Shown here piece after piece: positions 53,292 through 61,996 of a stretch of 64,000 nt of DNA. The DNA is from Clostridiales bacterium. GTDB taxonomy: Bacteria > Bacillota > Clostridia > Christensenellales > Pumilibacteraceae. The notes beneath the pieces are model-generated. The model did not search any database and was not told the origin of the DNA. It was given only the letters and a program-made list of their open reading frames with translations. A program made the translations under genes and the position numbers. Position 1 is the first letter of the stretch, and each line of letters opens with the position of its first letter. The DNA lies in the NCBI GenBank assembly GCA_022508505.1, contig JAFLVC010000001.1:1-64000 (forward strand). The letters are read 5' to 3'.

Positions 53292-54014
53292 ATGAAAAAA
53301 TCGAGCTATATCGGCAAAATTATTTGCGCCGCGACCGCAACCGCCTTGTGCGCTATACCGCTTTTGGCTTGCGTTGACGACAACGGCAACGGAGAACTCA
53401 GCAGCGAAAAAATTACGGCACAACAGAAAGAAGACTACTATATGGCAACATATCTGGCAAAGAATTATACTGACACCTCCAAAGAGTACGGCGAGAACGG
53501 AAAACTTACCGCCCATACGGTTATTAAATACAATATTGATAATTATTTGTTGTCTATTGATGATAAATTAACGAACCGTATGGTGTACTGGTTCTTTTAT
53601 CCCGCAGATGAGGGGCGAGTTGATTACTATTGGTGCATCATTATAAACAACTATTCCAAACAATGGGAAGTGACAAGTTCTTTAATGCACACATTAAATA
53701 GCACAAAGCGGGCGATAGGAAAGCGAGTTGCAACGACTGTCGGTTGTGCGGTTGATATGGATCATATATCCAGAAGCACATATAGCGAAACCGATAAAAC
53801 GTATATTTATGAAACTCCTCAGGATTCATATAAGCTGTATTTTTCGAAAAAGCATTTTTACGCATATACACTGACAAGGAAAACAGAACCTTTTTCTTTA
53901 ACGGCGGTGAGTTCGGACTTCGGCAAAACAAAAGTAAATGTTCCCGCTGAAGTAAAGAAAATTGCCGAAGATTACAAAGCGACGCACGAGCCGCCCATTG
54001 ATGAGGAAGATTAG
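53292..54014 (+). CDS. Lipoprotein under XRE control
   Basis: 240 residues. Signal peptide MKKSSYIGKIICAATATALC... with lipobox PLLACVD, then a Tyr-rich domain (about 40-220) of no family known to me and an acidic tail PPIDEED. AAGGAG lies before the ATG. Function unknown; the tight XRE control suggests induction by a specific signal. Confidence 0.75.
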   Translation: MKKSSYIGKIICAATATALCAIPLLACVDDNGNGELSSEKITAQQKEDYYMATYLAKNYTDTSKEYGENGKLTAHTVIKYNIDNYLLSIDDKLTNRMVYWFFYPADEGRVDYYWCIIINNYSKQWEVTSSLMHTLNSTKRAIGKRVATTVGCAVDMDHISRSTYSETDKTYIYETPQDSYKLYFSKKHFYAYTLTRKTEPFSLTAVSSDFGKTKVNVPAEVKKIAEDYKATHEPPIDEED

Positions 54015-54171
54015 TCGCGTGCCGCCGAAATAGACTACTATACCTCCAAACTAACTTTCTTGCGGTAATAGTTGCGCGGCACCACTCTATCGAAAATTTT
54101 GATAAACCGTAAGTTTAATAGTTTCCGAGCGAGCGAGAAACAGAATCGCAAAACGCCGCTTCGCGGCTAAT

Positions 54172-54226
54172 CACCTCCCCTCAGTCACTCGTTCCTCGTG
54201 ACAGCTCCCCTTATTAATGGGGGACT
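54172..54226 (-). repeat. Dispersed palindromic repeat, inverted orientation
   Basis: Reverse-oriented copy: CCTCCCCTCAGTCACTCG, stem, ACAGCTCCCCTTATTAATGGGGG. Confidence 0.75.
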
Positions 54227-54239
54227 AATACAGTCAAAA

Positions 54240-54600
54240 TTTAGAGAGTGCGGCGCGGAGCGCCCGATCCATCGACGATGTTCGGGATGATGGCGGAGGG
54301 AATGACTGCGCCGCTCTTTTTCGCGCTTGCGTTCGACACCCCTATATCCGACGCGCCATGCCCCTTTTCCGTCTTCCCGACCATACGAGCGTTAGGCTAA
54401 CAGCTCGGTGGGCTGTTTGTAGCGAAGCACCGAGCGAGGCTAAAGCCGAGCGGTGGCGCGTTAGCGTCACGAAGTGTGTAATGGAGTGGACCGGGCGAAG
54501 GCGCACGCAAAAGCGCGGGCATCTATCCCGCGCTTACACTTTATTAGGCTCCACTTAAATTTAAGTAAGTTATTGCCGCAGGAGACTGATGGACTGTCAA
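54240..54600 (+). repeat. Composite noncoding repeat region
   Basis: No gene. Contains an AGAGTGCGGCGC arm, a block (about 54375-54480) resembling 63630-63720 (shared GCCGAGCGAGGCT and AGCGGTGGCGCGT), the hairpin AAGCGCGGG/CCCGCGCTT (54512-54536) and a degenerate copy (54547-54598) of the CTCCCC...GGGGATG family. Looks like nested mobile or palindromic repeats. Confidence 0.6.
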
Positions 54601-54699
54601 CAAACAGCTTCTCCGACGCCGCGCCGTAACAAGCAAAGAGCGGCGCTTTCACGTCGCTCTTTACATTAAACCGTTCTATTGACAGTAAATGTATTCGGT

Positions 54700-54861
54700 T
54701 TAGTTCTTCTTGCTCGTGGTCTTAGAAGACTTCGTAGCCTTGGAGCTGCACGACTTAGTGCCGCACGCCGTCGTGCTTGCCGACTTGGAGCTCGTAGCCT
54801 TTGCGCTCGTCGCTTTCGCGGTCGTCTTGGCGGCGGTGGTCTTTTTGCTTTGCGTTGCCAT
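54700..54861 (-). CDS. 53-aa Lys/Thr/Ser/Ala-rich basic protein
   Basis: Begins MATQSKKTTAAKTTAKATSA and ends SSKTTSKKN; about a quarter Lys, with Thr, Ser and Ala making up most of the rest and two Cys in ACGTKSC. GGGGGAAG lies before the ATG. The composition is like histone-H1-type tails or alanine/lysine-rich nucleoid proteins; a disordered nucleic-acid-binding role is inference. Overlapping frames on both strands look less likely because they lack a ribosome site. 54862-55012 holds no gene. Confidence 0.55.
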   Translation of the reverse strand: MATQSKKTTAAKTTAKATSAKATSSKSASTTACGTKSCSSKATKSSKTTSKKN

Positions 54862-55012
54862 TTTTCTTCCCCCTTATCGTATTTGCGGGCAGTCAGCCCG
54901 AACAAATACGATTTGAGCTCACTTCCCGCTTTTAGTTTGTTCTGTTATCCGTCATATATACACCATTGCGTTTTTTTGTGCGCGCGCATATATTTTGCCG
55001 CCGCAAAAAATC

Positions 55013-55099
55013 CGAAAAATCTTGATTTGCTAAACCGTCGGTTTAGTTACACGGTAGCCCCGCCGAAAATTCCGCTCCTTCTTGTAAATTCTGTCTGAG
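55013..55099. repeat. 87-bp inverted repeat, left copy
   Basis: Nearly identical to the reverse complement of 63878-63964. Contains the palindrome CTAAACCG-T-CGGTTTAG and the segment CACGGTAGCCCCGCCGAAAA. The two copies bracket smpB to the ferritin-like gene. Confidence 0.85.
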
Positions 55100-55193
55100 A
55101 ACGCCATTGAAATCGGAATAAAAGCGCACGAAAAAACGCGGAAGAACATTTCCGCGTTTTCGCTTCTTGATTTTGCTATTATTATGTGCAGTG

Positions 55194-55694
55194 CTACTTT
55201 CCTGTATACCGACTTATCTCACGCTCGGCGGTGCGCTTGACGTCGCGCTCTTTTATTACTTCCTTCTTTTCATAGTTCTTCTTGCCCTTGGCGAGCGCGA
55301 TCTCGACCTTGACAAACCGACCTTTAAAGTACATTTTGACGGGAACAATCGTAAATCCCTTTTCGGCGGCTTTGCCGAGCAGGCGTTTTAGCTGTGTCTT
55401 ATGCAAAAGCAGTCGCCTCGAACGCGTGGGATCGGGCGCGAACGCTCCGACGTTGGCGTACGGCGTGATTCGGCAGTTTTTGAGCTCGAGGTTGCCGTTT
55501 TCGGCATGGCAAAAGCTGTCGCGCAGCGACACGTCGCCCTTTTTGACAGACTTGACCTCGGCGCCTTCGAGCGCAATGCCCGCTTCGAACGTTTCTATAA
55601 AGAAATAGTCGAACGCCGCCTTTTTATTGACCGCGACCGTCTTGTTTTCCTGCTTTTTTACAGCCGCTTTTTTTCTTTCTACCTTGTTTTTCAC
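55194..55694 (-). CDS. smpB: SsrA-binding protein SmpB
   Basis: 166 residues. Partner of tmRNA in ribosome rescue. Conserved IALEGAEVKSVKKGDVSLRDSF, LHKTQLKRLLGK and ALAKGKKNYEKKE stretches. The basic N-terminal extension (about 25 residues) is longer than usual. It follows mnmE by 1 bp. No tmRNA gene is visible next to it. Confidence 0.96.
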   Translation of the reverse strand: MKNKVERKKAAVKKQENKTVAVNKKAAFDYFFIETFEAGIALEGAEVKSVKKGDVSLRDSFCHAENGNLELKNCRITPYANVGAFAPDPTRSRRLLLHKTQLKRLLGKAAEKGFTIVPVKMYFKGRFVKVEIALAKGKKNYEKKEVIKERDVKRTAEREISRYTGK

Positions 55695-55695
55695 T

Positions 55696-57027
55696 TTACT
55701 TACCTACGCAAAACCGCTCGAACACGGCGGTTATGACCTTTTCGTCGGCGCGATCGCCCTCGCCGTACAGCTCTTGGATAGCGGAATACGCGTCGTACAG
55801 CGCCGCCGCCACGATTTCCAGCCCCTGCGCCTTTTTGCTCTCCGCTTTTGCCGCCTCGCACGCCGAAAGTGCCCTTACCACGCAGTCGTACTGCCTGTGA
55901 TTGCATATACCGCCCGCCGTTTTGGGACACAAATCGTACAGTTTGTTCTTGAGCGCTACTATGTTCTTGCCGAACTTAGCGCTTATTTTGAGCATTCCGC
56001 GCTCCGTTGCCTTGTCATAAGCCTCGCCGACGTCCGCGACACCGTCCTGTTTGTTTATGACGACGAGCGCCGCTTTTTTGGCTATTTCATGCTCCGTTAC
56101 GCTTCCGTCTGTCACGAAAACCACCGCGTCGGCGTCCTCCGCCGCCTTTTTGGCGCGCTCAACACCTATCTTTTCGACGACGTCGCTCGTTTCGGTGAGT
56201 CCAGCTGTGTCGATGACGATAAACTTTCTGCCCTTAAATACGTACTCGCCGTCTATCGTGTCGCGCGTCGTCCCCGCTATCGGGGTTACAATCGCCCTGT
56301 CGCTGTCCGTCAGAGCGTTCAAAATAGTCGATTTACCCACATTCGGCGCACCGATAAGCGCGATCTTGAACCCGTCTTTTATTATTCGTCCGCCGGCATA
56401 GCCGTCGATTTCCGTCTTAAGACTGTCGATTACTCCGTCGATCATGCCGTAAACGTCGTCGCTCAGCCGCTCGTCCTGTTCTCCGCTCTCCAATTCGTCC
56501 GAGTAGTGCAACACCGCCTCCACCGTCGAAAGCGCGTCTTTCAGCGCCTTTTCCGCCATGCCGAGCGCCTTGAATCCGCCGTCGTACCGCATATTTCCGT
56601 ACTTAAGCTGTTCCGCCGTCTGCGCGTCGATGATGTCGGCGAGCGCCTCGCACTGCATGAGGTCGAGTTTTCCGTTTATAAACGCGCGCTTGGTGAATTC
56701 GCCGCGCTCCGCCGCCCGCATGCCGCCGTCTATCAGCGTCTTTATTATTCCGTCGCACACCGTCATATTGCCGTGCGGAAACAGCTCCACACTGTCCTCG
56801 CCGGTATACGACCGCGGCGCGACAAAACAAACCGCCGTCAGCCGCTCGGTAAAACTCTCCGCAGAAAACACATTTACGGAAAGCTTTTCGGAAAGCGGCT
56901 TTTTAAGGTACTTGCTTACCCTTTCGATACAGCCCTTTCCCGTTATTCGTATAACCGCTATCGCCGACCGCCCGTAAGGCGACGCCAAAGCGACTATGCA
57001 GTCTTTTTTAAAAGTGTATTTGTTCAT
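55696..57027 (-). CDS. mnmE: tRNA modification GTPase MnmE
   Basis: 443 residues. Makes the C5 modification of wobble uridine together with MnmG. N-terminal folate-binding-like domain, G1 GAPNVGKSTILNAL, G3 DTAGLTET, G4 NKQD, C-terminal FCVGK with the catalytic Cys. Its usual partner gene mnmG is not in the window. Start near an AT-rich 300-bp gap. Confidence 0.96.
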   Translation of the reverse strand: MNKYTFKKDCIVALASPYGRSAIAVIRITGKGCIERVSKYLKKPLSEKLSVNVFSAESFTERLTAVCFVAPRSYTGEDSVELFPHGNMTVCDGIIKTLIDGGMRAAERGEFTKRAFINGKLDLMQCEALADIIDAQTAEQLKYGNMRYDGGFKALGMAEKALKDALSTVEAVLHYSDELESGEQDERLSDDVYGMIDGVIDSLKTEIDGYAGGRIIKDGFKIALIGAPNVGKSTILNALTDSDRAIVTPIAGTTRDTIDGEYVFKGRKFIVIDTAGLTETSDVVEKIGVERAKKAAEDADAVVFVTDGSVTEHEIAKKAALVVINKQDGVADVGEAYDKATERGMLKISAKFGKNIVALKNKLYDLCPKTAGGICNHRQYDCVVRALSACEAAKAESKKAQGLEIVAAALYDAYSAIQELYGEGDRADEKVITAVFERFCVGK

Positions 57028-57325
57028 AAGATTTAGACAATCTGTTCACAACTGTGTTTTTTCCGTCTGTTTTTACTTCTTTTCATTTTGAATTTTTTAT
57101 TCTTTTACGTTTTAACTGTGCATATCTTCGAGTTATTCACTCTTTTTGCTCAATGTTTATTCAAAGCTGTGAATGTTTGTTTTTATATATTTGAGCTTCT
57201 ATTGTGGTTTTTTATCGCTTCTACACACTCTATATTGTTATTTTCGTAAATGTAAACATTTAAACACACCTTATTATAATCTTTACTATTAAAAGAATAA
57301 TATAAACACAACACAGTACGACGCG
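57021..57325. other. AT-rich gap, weak oriC candidate
   Basis: The only long AT-rich gap inside the mnmE-rsmG-parB region. It holds several 8-of-9 matches to the DnaA box TTATNCACA: TGTTCATAA (57021), TGTGCATAT (57117), TTATTCACT (57133), TTATTCAAA (57157) and TTAAACACA (57260). No perfect box and no dnaA/dnaN in the window. Confidence 0.25.
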
Positions 57326-57994
57326 TCACACTCTTTTTCGATATATATAGATGCGCCTTTTTATATCCGTCCCCGGCAGGAAGTAGTCGATTCCTTCCGA
57401 AAGTATTACTCCATGCTTTTCGGTTGTCGACTTTTTAGCCGGCTCGTCGCTTTGCGACCTGTAAAGGACGATCTTTCCGTCTTTTTTAGCGAGAGGCGAA
57501 CACAGTGTAACAGCTTTATCTATGTCGGCGAGCGCTCTCGCGCAGACCGTGTCGTATTCTCGGTGGAGCTTTGTAAGTTCTTCCGACCGCGCATAGTCCG
57601 ATTTTAGGTTTTTGAGCTGCAGCTCCGATTGACAGCGTTTGATGAGAAGAAGTTTTTTTCCTACGCTGTCCACGCCGGTAATCGGAAGGTTTGTCGCAAT
57701 CGCGAGCGGAATCGTGGGAAATCCGCCGCCGCACCCGACGTCGCACACACAGCCCGAAAAGTATTCGTGCGGATAAATGCTGTCCAAATAGTGTTTTATG
57801 TATACGTCGTCGACTGTGCGCAGCGCCGAAATGTTTATTACCGAGTTGACCTCGAAGTACATTTCGGTCAGCTTGTCGAACTTTTCGATAAGTTCGTCTG
57901 TATTGTCGAATTGAGTGCGCAAGAAATCAATAAAAATTTTGCGGCCGTTCGATTTTTCTATTTCGCTTTTAATGTCTGCGGGCTGTTCTCTCAT
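57326..57994 (-). CDS. rsmG: 16S rRNA (guanine-N7) methyltransferase RsmG
   Basis: 222 residues. AdoMet motif DVGCGGGFPTIPLAI and the family stretches NISALRTVDDVYIKHYLDSI and TVCARALADIDK. Methylates G527 of 16S rRNA. It lies 12 bp after lepB on the same strand, in an operon with the alpha/beta-hydrolase-like gene. Confidence 0.95.
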   Translation of the reverse strand: MREQPADIKSEIEKSNGRKIFIDFLRTQFDNTDELIEKFDKLTEMYFEVNSVINISALRTVDDVYIKHYLDSIYPHEYFSGCVCDVGCGGGFPTIPLAIATNLPITGVDSVGKKLLLIKRCQSELQLKNLKSDYARSEELTKLHREYDTVCARALADIDKAVTLCSPLAKKDGKIVLYRSQSDEPAKKSTTEKHGVILSEGIDYFLPGTDIKRRIYIYRKRV

Positions 57995-58006
57995 AGTCGT
58001 TGTTTA

Positions 58007-58744
58007 TTACGTTGAAAACATGAAGTTGAGAAAATCCTCGAGCATGCTGCCCTTTTCGGATATTTCGATTATCTTTCCGGTGACGGCACTCGTCTTGCAC
58101 GGGCCGTAATAGCGCGAATCCGAGGAGTGGTTGCGGTTGTCGCCCAAGTAGTAGATGTAGCCTTTAGGCACGGTAATGACGCAGTCGAGAATTAGCTTTT
58201 GGTCGTAGTCGAGGTTTTCGCCGTCAATACCGATGCTTTCGATTACTTCCTGCGCGTGATACATGGCGGTAGGAATGATGTTCCCGTTCTTGTCCTTGAA
58301 CTTGGAATTGAGCTCGCCGACGTCGTAGTTCATTCGCTCTTCTTTGAGGTATTTTTCGTTTGCGAGCTTGAAATGCGTTTCGCCCGACTTACAGACGTAC
58401 ATGTCGACGTACTTGTTTCCGTCGCTTCGAACGTACAAAATCTTGTCGCCGCCGAGCGCGATCACGCGCTTTATCAGCATTTCACCGTCTTTTTTTGGGT
58501 TTGGATGCTCTATCGTGACTATGTCGCCGCGCTCAACGGTGTAGCCGTGCTTCAGGAGCACGCAGCGTTGACCGTTCTTTAGCGTGTTTTCCATGCTCTG
58601 CCCCAGGACGACGGCACAGCCGAAAAAGTAGTAAAAGAAAATAAGGACAATAAGTATGGCGACGACGACATACATTAAAATTGACGAATAATTGATTTTT
58701 TTTCTTTCGAACAGCAGCTCGCCGAACGCCAATTCGTCGTCCAT
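58007..58744 (-). CDS. lepB: Signal peptidase I
   Basis: 245 residues. One N-terminal membrane helix (about 20-42), catalytic Ser50 in GQSMENTL (Glu replaces the usual Met/Pro-side residue), Lys92 in LIKRVIALGGDK and the box GDNRNHSSDSRYYGP. Cleaves signal peptides outside the membrane. An insert of about 60 residues separates the last two boxes. One bp after the upstream gene. Confidence 0.94.
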   Translation of the reverse strand: MDDELAFGELLFERKKINYSSILMYVVVAILIVLIFFYYFFGCAVVLGQSMENTLKNGQRCVLLKHGYTVERGDIVTIEHPNPKKDGEMLIKRVIALGGDKILYVRSDGNKYVDMYVCKSGETHFKLANEKYLKEERMNYDVGELNSKFKDKNGNIIPTAMYHAQEVIESIGIDGENLDYDQKLILDCVITVPKGYIYYLGDNRNHSSDSRYYGPCKTSAVTGKIIEISEKGSMLEDFLNFMFST

Positions 58745-58745
58745 C

Positions 58746-60317
58746 TTACACCCACAGCACTGAGCTGATAATAAACGTGTCGTCCGCTTCGAGCTTGAAC
58801 AGTATTATCTTTGACCAGTCGGCAAGCGGGCCGATCTTGCTCTTGAAATCGTTGTGCGACAGCGTGAACTTGTGCCATTCCTCGCTGTTCGATATCTTAA
58901 CGGTGCTCATGTACCGCTCTTTGCCGTCGCTGACCGTAACCGTCATTGTCGTACACTTGCCGTTCACGATTATCTGCAAAAGCGCGTCGCGCGATGCGTG
59001 GTACAGAAAATCGCCCGGTTTGAACGTGACCATCGTATTTTCATCGCAAACTACGCCGTTTATGCCGAACGGACCTGTCTCGACGCGAGCTTTTCCGCCG
59101 CGCGGCGAGAGCCACACGTCTTTTCCCATGCTTCCGTCGTAAATAAGCCGACGCGGCACCGCGGTCTGCGCGGGGATGGAAAGAGATTTGGGTATTACCG
59201 TCAATAGCGGCGACGTCGTCACGTTGCCCGCCCCGTCGGTGATGTTTACAAACGCGTACACCGGCTGCTCGTTCTGAAAAACGTCCACGCGCGCGTAATA
59301 TTCCGTTCCGCCAAGTCGTACCGTCTTTATAGACGTCCAATTTCGGAAGGTCGGGTTGGTTATGCAGAACGCCGCAAAAAGCTCCACTTCTCGCTTTTCC
59401 TCGTCGTTCTCACCGCCGATGTTGATATTAAAATATAACTTATTTTCGGAATTGGTCGGTTTGACTGTGATTGCGCTCGGTTTGATCGTGCCGTTTAGGT
59501 ATTCGGTGAAAAAGCGATCGACTTGATCGAACGAGACTTTGATGCTGTCCGAGAATGCGCGTTCGAGGATGCGGAAGCATTTGAGCGACGCGGTAGTGTG
59601 AGCGAGCTCGGCCATTTTGTCGAGCGAGCCGTCCTCGGCATTGGAGCATACCGCTATGAAAATGGGTGTTTTGAGTATCGACGCGTATGCGCTGTTGTCG
59701 AGCGCGGCGCGGTAGTTTATTATGCGGTTGCCCTGACCCGTTACGTCGGGAATTATATTCAGCAGCGTCGTGCACGCTGTCAGACCGTCGTTGAACGCGC
59801 ACAGCTTGTACGCTATACTGCCGCCGAGCCCCCTGCCGATTGCGAACGCCTTGAGCTCGGGGTACATTTCTCTTGCCAACAGCACCGCACGGCGCGCTAT
59901 GCACGTCCACACGAACCAGCAGCTCGTAAGCGCGTCCTCCGGCGCCTCGCGGATTTTGTCTTTGTCGTAGTTGCAGCCGTTGAGCGACCGCGGATACAGC
60001 GTGAACCGTGCTCGCTCGTCAGTCTTGCCGGCATAGTCGAGCGTCATTACCGTGTATCCGTGCTCGTAGAACTCTTGCCGCACCGTGTCGGTAGGCGACG
60101 ATATGTCGGGAATGTAAAGGATTACGCCCTTTGCATTCGGGTTTTCGTGTATGCGGACAAAGGCGCGCGCCCTGCCGTCGACGTTGATAAACCCGTCAAA
60201 GTACAGCTCGCGTACCTTTATGCCGTCCTCCGTTTTTTCCGATAGTTCGGACGGATTGAGCGGCAGCGCCGTTACGTCATAGTCTTTCCATAGACTGTTG
60301 GGACTCGTGATTTCCAA
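58746..60317 (-). CDS. Alpha/beta-hydrolase-fold protein lacking the nucleophile serine
   Basis: 523 residues from TTG 60317 (AAGGGTGG upstream). The first 280 residues look like an acetylxylan-esterase-type alpha/beta-hydrolase (GVILYIPDISSPTD, YTVMTLDYAGKTDE). The nucleophile elbow reads AIGRGLGGSIA: Gly replaces Ser in GxSxG, so it is probably not a hydrolase or uses another residue. The rest is beta-rich (VNITDGAGNVTTSP...). Directly upstream of lepB and rsmG with 1-12 bp gaps. Confidence 0.7.
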   Translation of the reverse strand: MEITSPNSLWKDYDVTALPLNPSELSEKTEDGIKVRELYFDGFINVDGRARAFVRIHENPNAKGVILYIPDISSPTDTVRQEFYEHGYTVMTLDYAGKTDERARFTLYPRSLNGCNYDKDKIREAPEDALTSCWFVWTCIARRAVLLAREMYPELKAFAIGRGLGGSIAYKLCAFNDGLTACTTLLNIIPDVTGQGNRIINYRAALDNSAYASILKTPIFIAVCSNAEDGSLDKMAELAHTTASLKCFRILERAFSDSIKVSFDQVDRFFTEYLNGTIKPSAITVKPTNSENKLYFNINIGGENDEEKREVELFAAFCITNPTFRNWTSIKTVRLGGTEYYARVDVFQNEQPVYAFVNITDGAGNVTTSPLLTVIPKSLSIPAQTAVPRRLIYDGSMGKDVWLSPRGGKARVETGPFGINGVVCDENTMVTFKPGDFLYHASRDALLQIIVNGKCTTMTVTVSDGKERYMSTVKISNSEEWHKFTLSHNDFKSKIGPLADWSKIILFKLEADDTFIISSVLWV

Positions 60318-60349
60318 TGCTTTCCGCCACCCTTAAAAAAGTTGCATAT

Positions 60350-60378
60350 ATTATAAACCTTTTCTCCCCATTTGTCAA
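60350..60378 (-). promoter_or_regulatory. Promoter of the hydrolase-like/lepB/rsmG operon
   Basis: Minus-strand TTGACA (60373-60378), a 17-bp spacer, TATAAT (60350-60355). A 12-bp hairpin (60379-60404, CTTACTTCTTTT arms) lies just upstream. Confidence 0.88.
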
Positions 60379-60417
60379 CTTACTTCTTTTGAAAAAGAAG
60401 TAAGCAAGAAAACTTCA

Positions 60418-60500
60418 GTGTCGTGTATGGGCTGCAACGGTGGAACGGCGTTTCGCCCGACGAATTGCGTGTCGTTACCAAGGGGAGCCGAGGGGATGTG
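60418..60500 (+). repeat. Fragment of the 90-bp repeat joined to a dispersed-repeat fragment
   Basis: GTCGTGTATGGGCTGCAACGG resembles the 52652 repeat start; AGGGGAGCCGAGGGGATGTG (60481-60500) resembles the dispersed palindromic family. 60501-60784 is AT-rich with no gene. Confidence 0.55.
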
Positions 60501-60784
60501 AATGTTTCGATGTGGGCTTGCTCGAAAAGCGTATATACACATGGTTTCAGCCGTTCAAGTGCAGATTTTCGCAAATGGGCAATATTTCATAGATTTTTGC
60601 TTGCACTTGTTTTTGCGCAAAAGTCGGGTAATTTTTGCATAGCGCTACCCGTTTTCCGCCTCGAAAATCGCCGATTTTACGTTATTATATTACCATAATA
60701 ACCGCCAAAAACGCGGAATTGGCCCTAAAAATGCTAAAATCGGTTTTTTGCAACTATACTAATTATAGGACAGTTTCAATGTAG

Positions 60785-60900
60785 TTTCCGTCGCAGCCGT
60801 TTCCCTACTCGCCTGCCAACGGAATAGCGTCGAGATGTTTCTAACTACACAAAACTCTTCGGGCGCAACCTCAAACGAATAACAGTAGCACACACACGGC
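60785..60900 (-). repeat. Inverted copy of the 90-bp repeat
   Basis: On the minus strand TGCCGTGTGTGTGCTACTG, TTCGTTTGAGGTTGCGCCCG and AAGAGTT follow the 52742 repeat closely; the far part is diverged. It lies just upstream of the parB promoter. Confidence 0.65.
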
Positions 60901-60909
60901 ATCAAAAAC

Positions 60910-60938
60910 TTGACAAATGGCATACGCTCTATTATAAT
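60910..60938 (+). promoter_or_regulatory. parB promoter
   Basis: TTGACA (60910-60915), a 17-bp spacer, TATAAT (60933-60938), both perfect; GGGAG before the ATG at 60963. Confidence 0.9.
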
Positions 60939-60962
60939 ACTGAAAAAACGGGAGAATAGAAT

Positions 60963-61841
60963 ATGACAGCGATAAGGAAAGGCGGACTCGGCAAGGGTCT
61001 CGGCGCGCTCCTCGGCGACATTGAGGAAGAATCGATAATAGGTAGTGCGGACAAAACAAATACGCTCCTGCTCGCGGACATCGAGCCCAACGCCAATCAG
61101 CCGCGCAAAAACTTCGACAAGGAAGCGCTCGCCGTCCTTACGGAGAGCATCAAAAAGCACGGCGTCATCACCCCTATAGTCGTCACCCCCCGCCCTAACG
61201 GCAAGTACATGATAATTGCCGGTGAGCGCCGTTACCGCGCGGCGACCGCAGCGGGGCTGTTCTCCGTTCCCGCCGTTATCAGGGAATGCACGCCCGAGCA
61301 GATTGACGAGCTCTCGCTAATAGAGAATATTCAGCGCGAGGACCTCAACCCCATAGAAGTCGCGCAGGCTATTCGAAAGCTGATGGACGATTACGGCTAC
61401 ACGCAGGAAAAGGTCGCCGAGCGTATCGGACAGGCGCGCTCCACAGTCGCCAATCTATTGCGCCTTTTGGACCTTACCGACGACGTCAAAGCGCTCATAG
61501 AAAGCGGCAAGCTCTCCGCGGGTCATGCACGCTGCCTCGTCGTCGTTTCAGATCCCGCGCTCCAAGCCGAGCTCGCCCATAAAGGCTGCGACGGCAAAAT
61601 GAGTGTCCGCGACTTCGAAAAGACTGTTAAGCAAGCGCTTAGCCCCAAGAAGAAGGTCGACGCCCCTGCGCAGAGCCTCGAGCTCAAGGACTTTATTGTG
61701 AGAATGCAGCGCACTCTCGGTACAAAGGTTTCCCTCCTCGGCAACGACAACAAAGGCCGCATATTTATCGACTACTACACCCCCGACGACCTTGCGCGGC
61801 TCGAAAAGATGCTCGCCCATCTCGAAGAGAATTATAAGTGA
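60963..61841 (+). CDS. parB: Chromosome-partitioning protein ParB (Spo0J)
   Basis: 292 residues. N-terminal KGGLGKGLGALLG, CTP-binding/ParB boxes (PNANQPRKNF, GERRYRAATAAG), ENIQREDLNPIEVAQAI and the helix-turn-helix TQEKVAERIGQARSTVANLLR. Loads on parS and spreads as a CTP-dependent clamp. parA is not adjacent, unlike the common parAB pair. Two parS sites lie just downstream. Confidence 0.96.
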   Translation: MTAIRKGGLGKGLGALLGDIEEESIIGSADKTNTLLLADIEPNANQPRKNFDKEALAVLTESIKKHGVITPIVVTPRPNGKYMIIAGERRYRAATAAGLFSVPAVIRECTPEQIDELSLIENIQREDLNPIEVAQAIRKLMDDYGYTQEKVAERIGQARSTVANLLRLLDLTDDVKALIESGKLSAGHARCLVVVSDPALQAELAHKGCDGKMSVRDFEKTVKQALSPKKKVDAPAQSLELKDFIVRMQRTLGTKVSLLGNDNKGRIFIDYYTPDDLARLEKMLAHLEENYK

Positions 61842-61858
61842 TTAGATACACTGTTAAA

Positions 61859-61890
61859 CGGCTGTGCGTCAAAAGCGCACAGCCGTTTTT
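61859..61890 (+). terminator. parB terminator
   Basis: CGGCTGTGCG (61859-61868) with CGCACAGCCG (61876-61885), then TTTTT. Its T-run runs into the first parS site. Confidence 0.9.
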
Positions 61891-61905
61891 GTTTCACGTG
61901 AAACA
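61890..61905. promoter_or_regulatory. parS site 1
   Basis: TGTTTCACGTGAAACA, a perfect match to the bacterial parS consensus and a perfect palindrome. Confidence 0.95.
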
Positions 61906-61962
61906 TTTTGTTGCCTTAATTGCCGATTTGTGCATATTTACAGCCGACAAAGCGACGAAAAA

Positions 61963-61978
61963 TGTTCCACGTGAAACA
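61963..61978. promoter_or_regulatory. parS site 2
   Basis: TGTTCCACGTGAAACA, one base off the perfect consensus, 73 bp from site 1. Confidence 0.93.
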
Positions 61979-61996
61979 TTTTGCTAAGAAGCTTTA

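Noticed and set aside
54862..55193. Search for a tmRNA gene next to smpB
   Set aside because: No tRNA-Ala-like ends or tag-peptide frame seen; the gap holds the inverted repeat and AT-rich sequence only.
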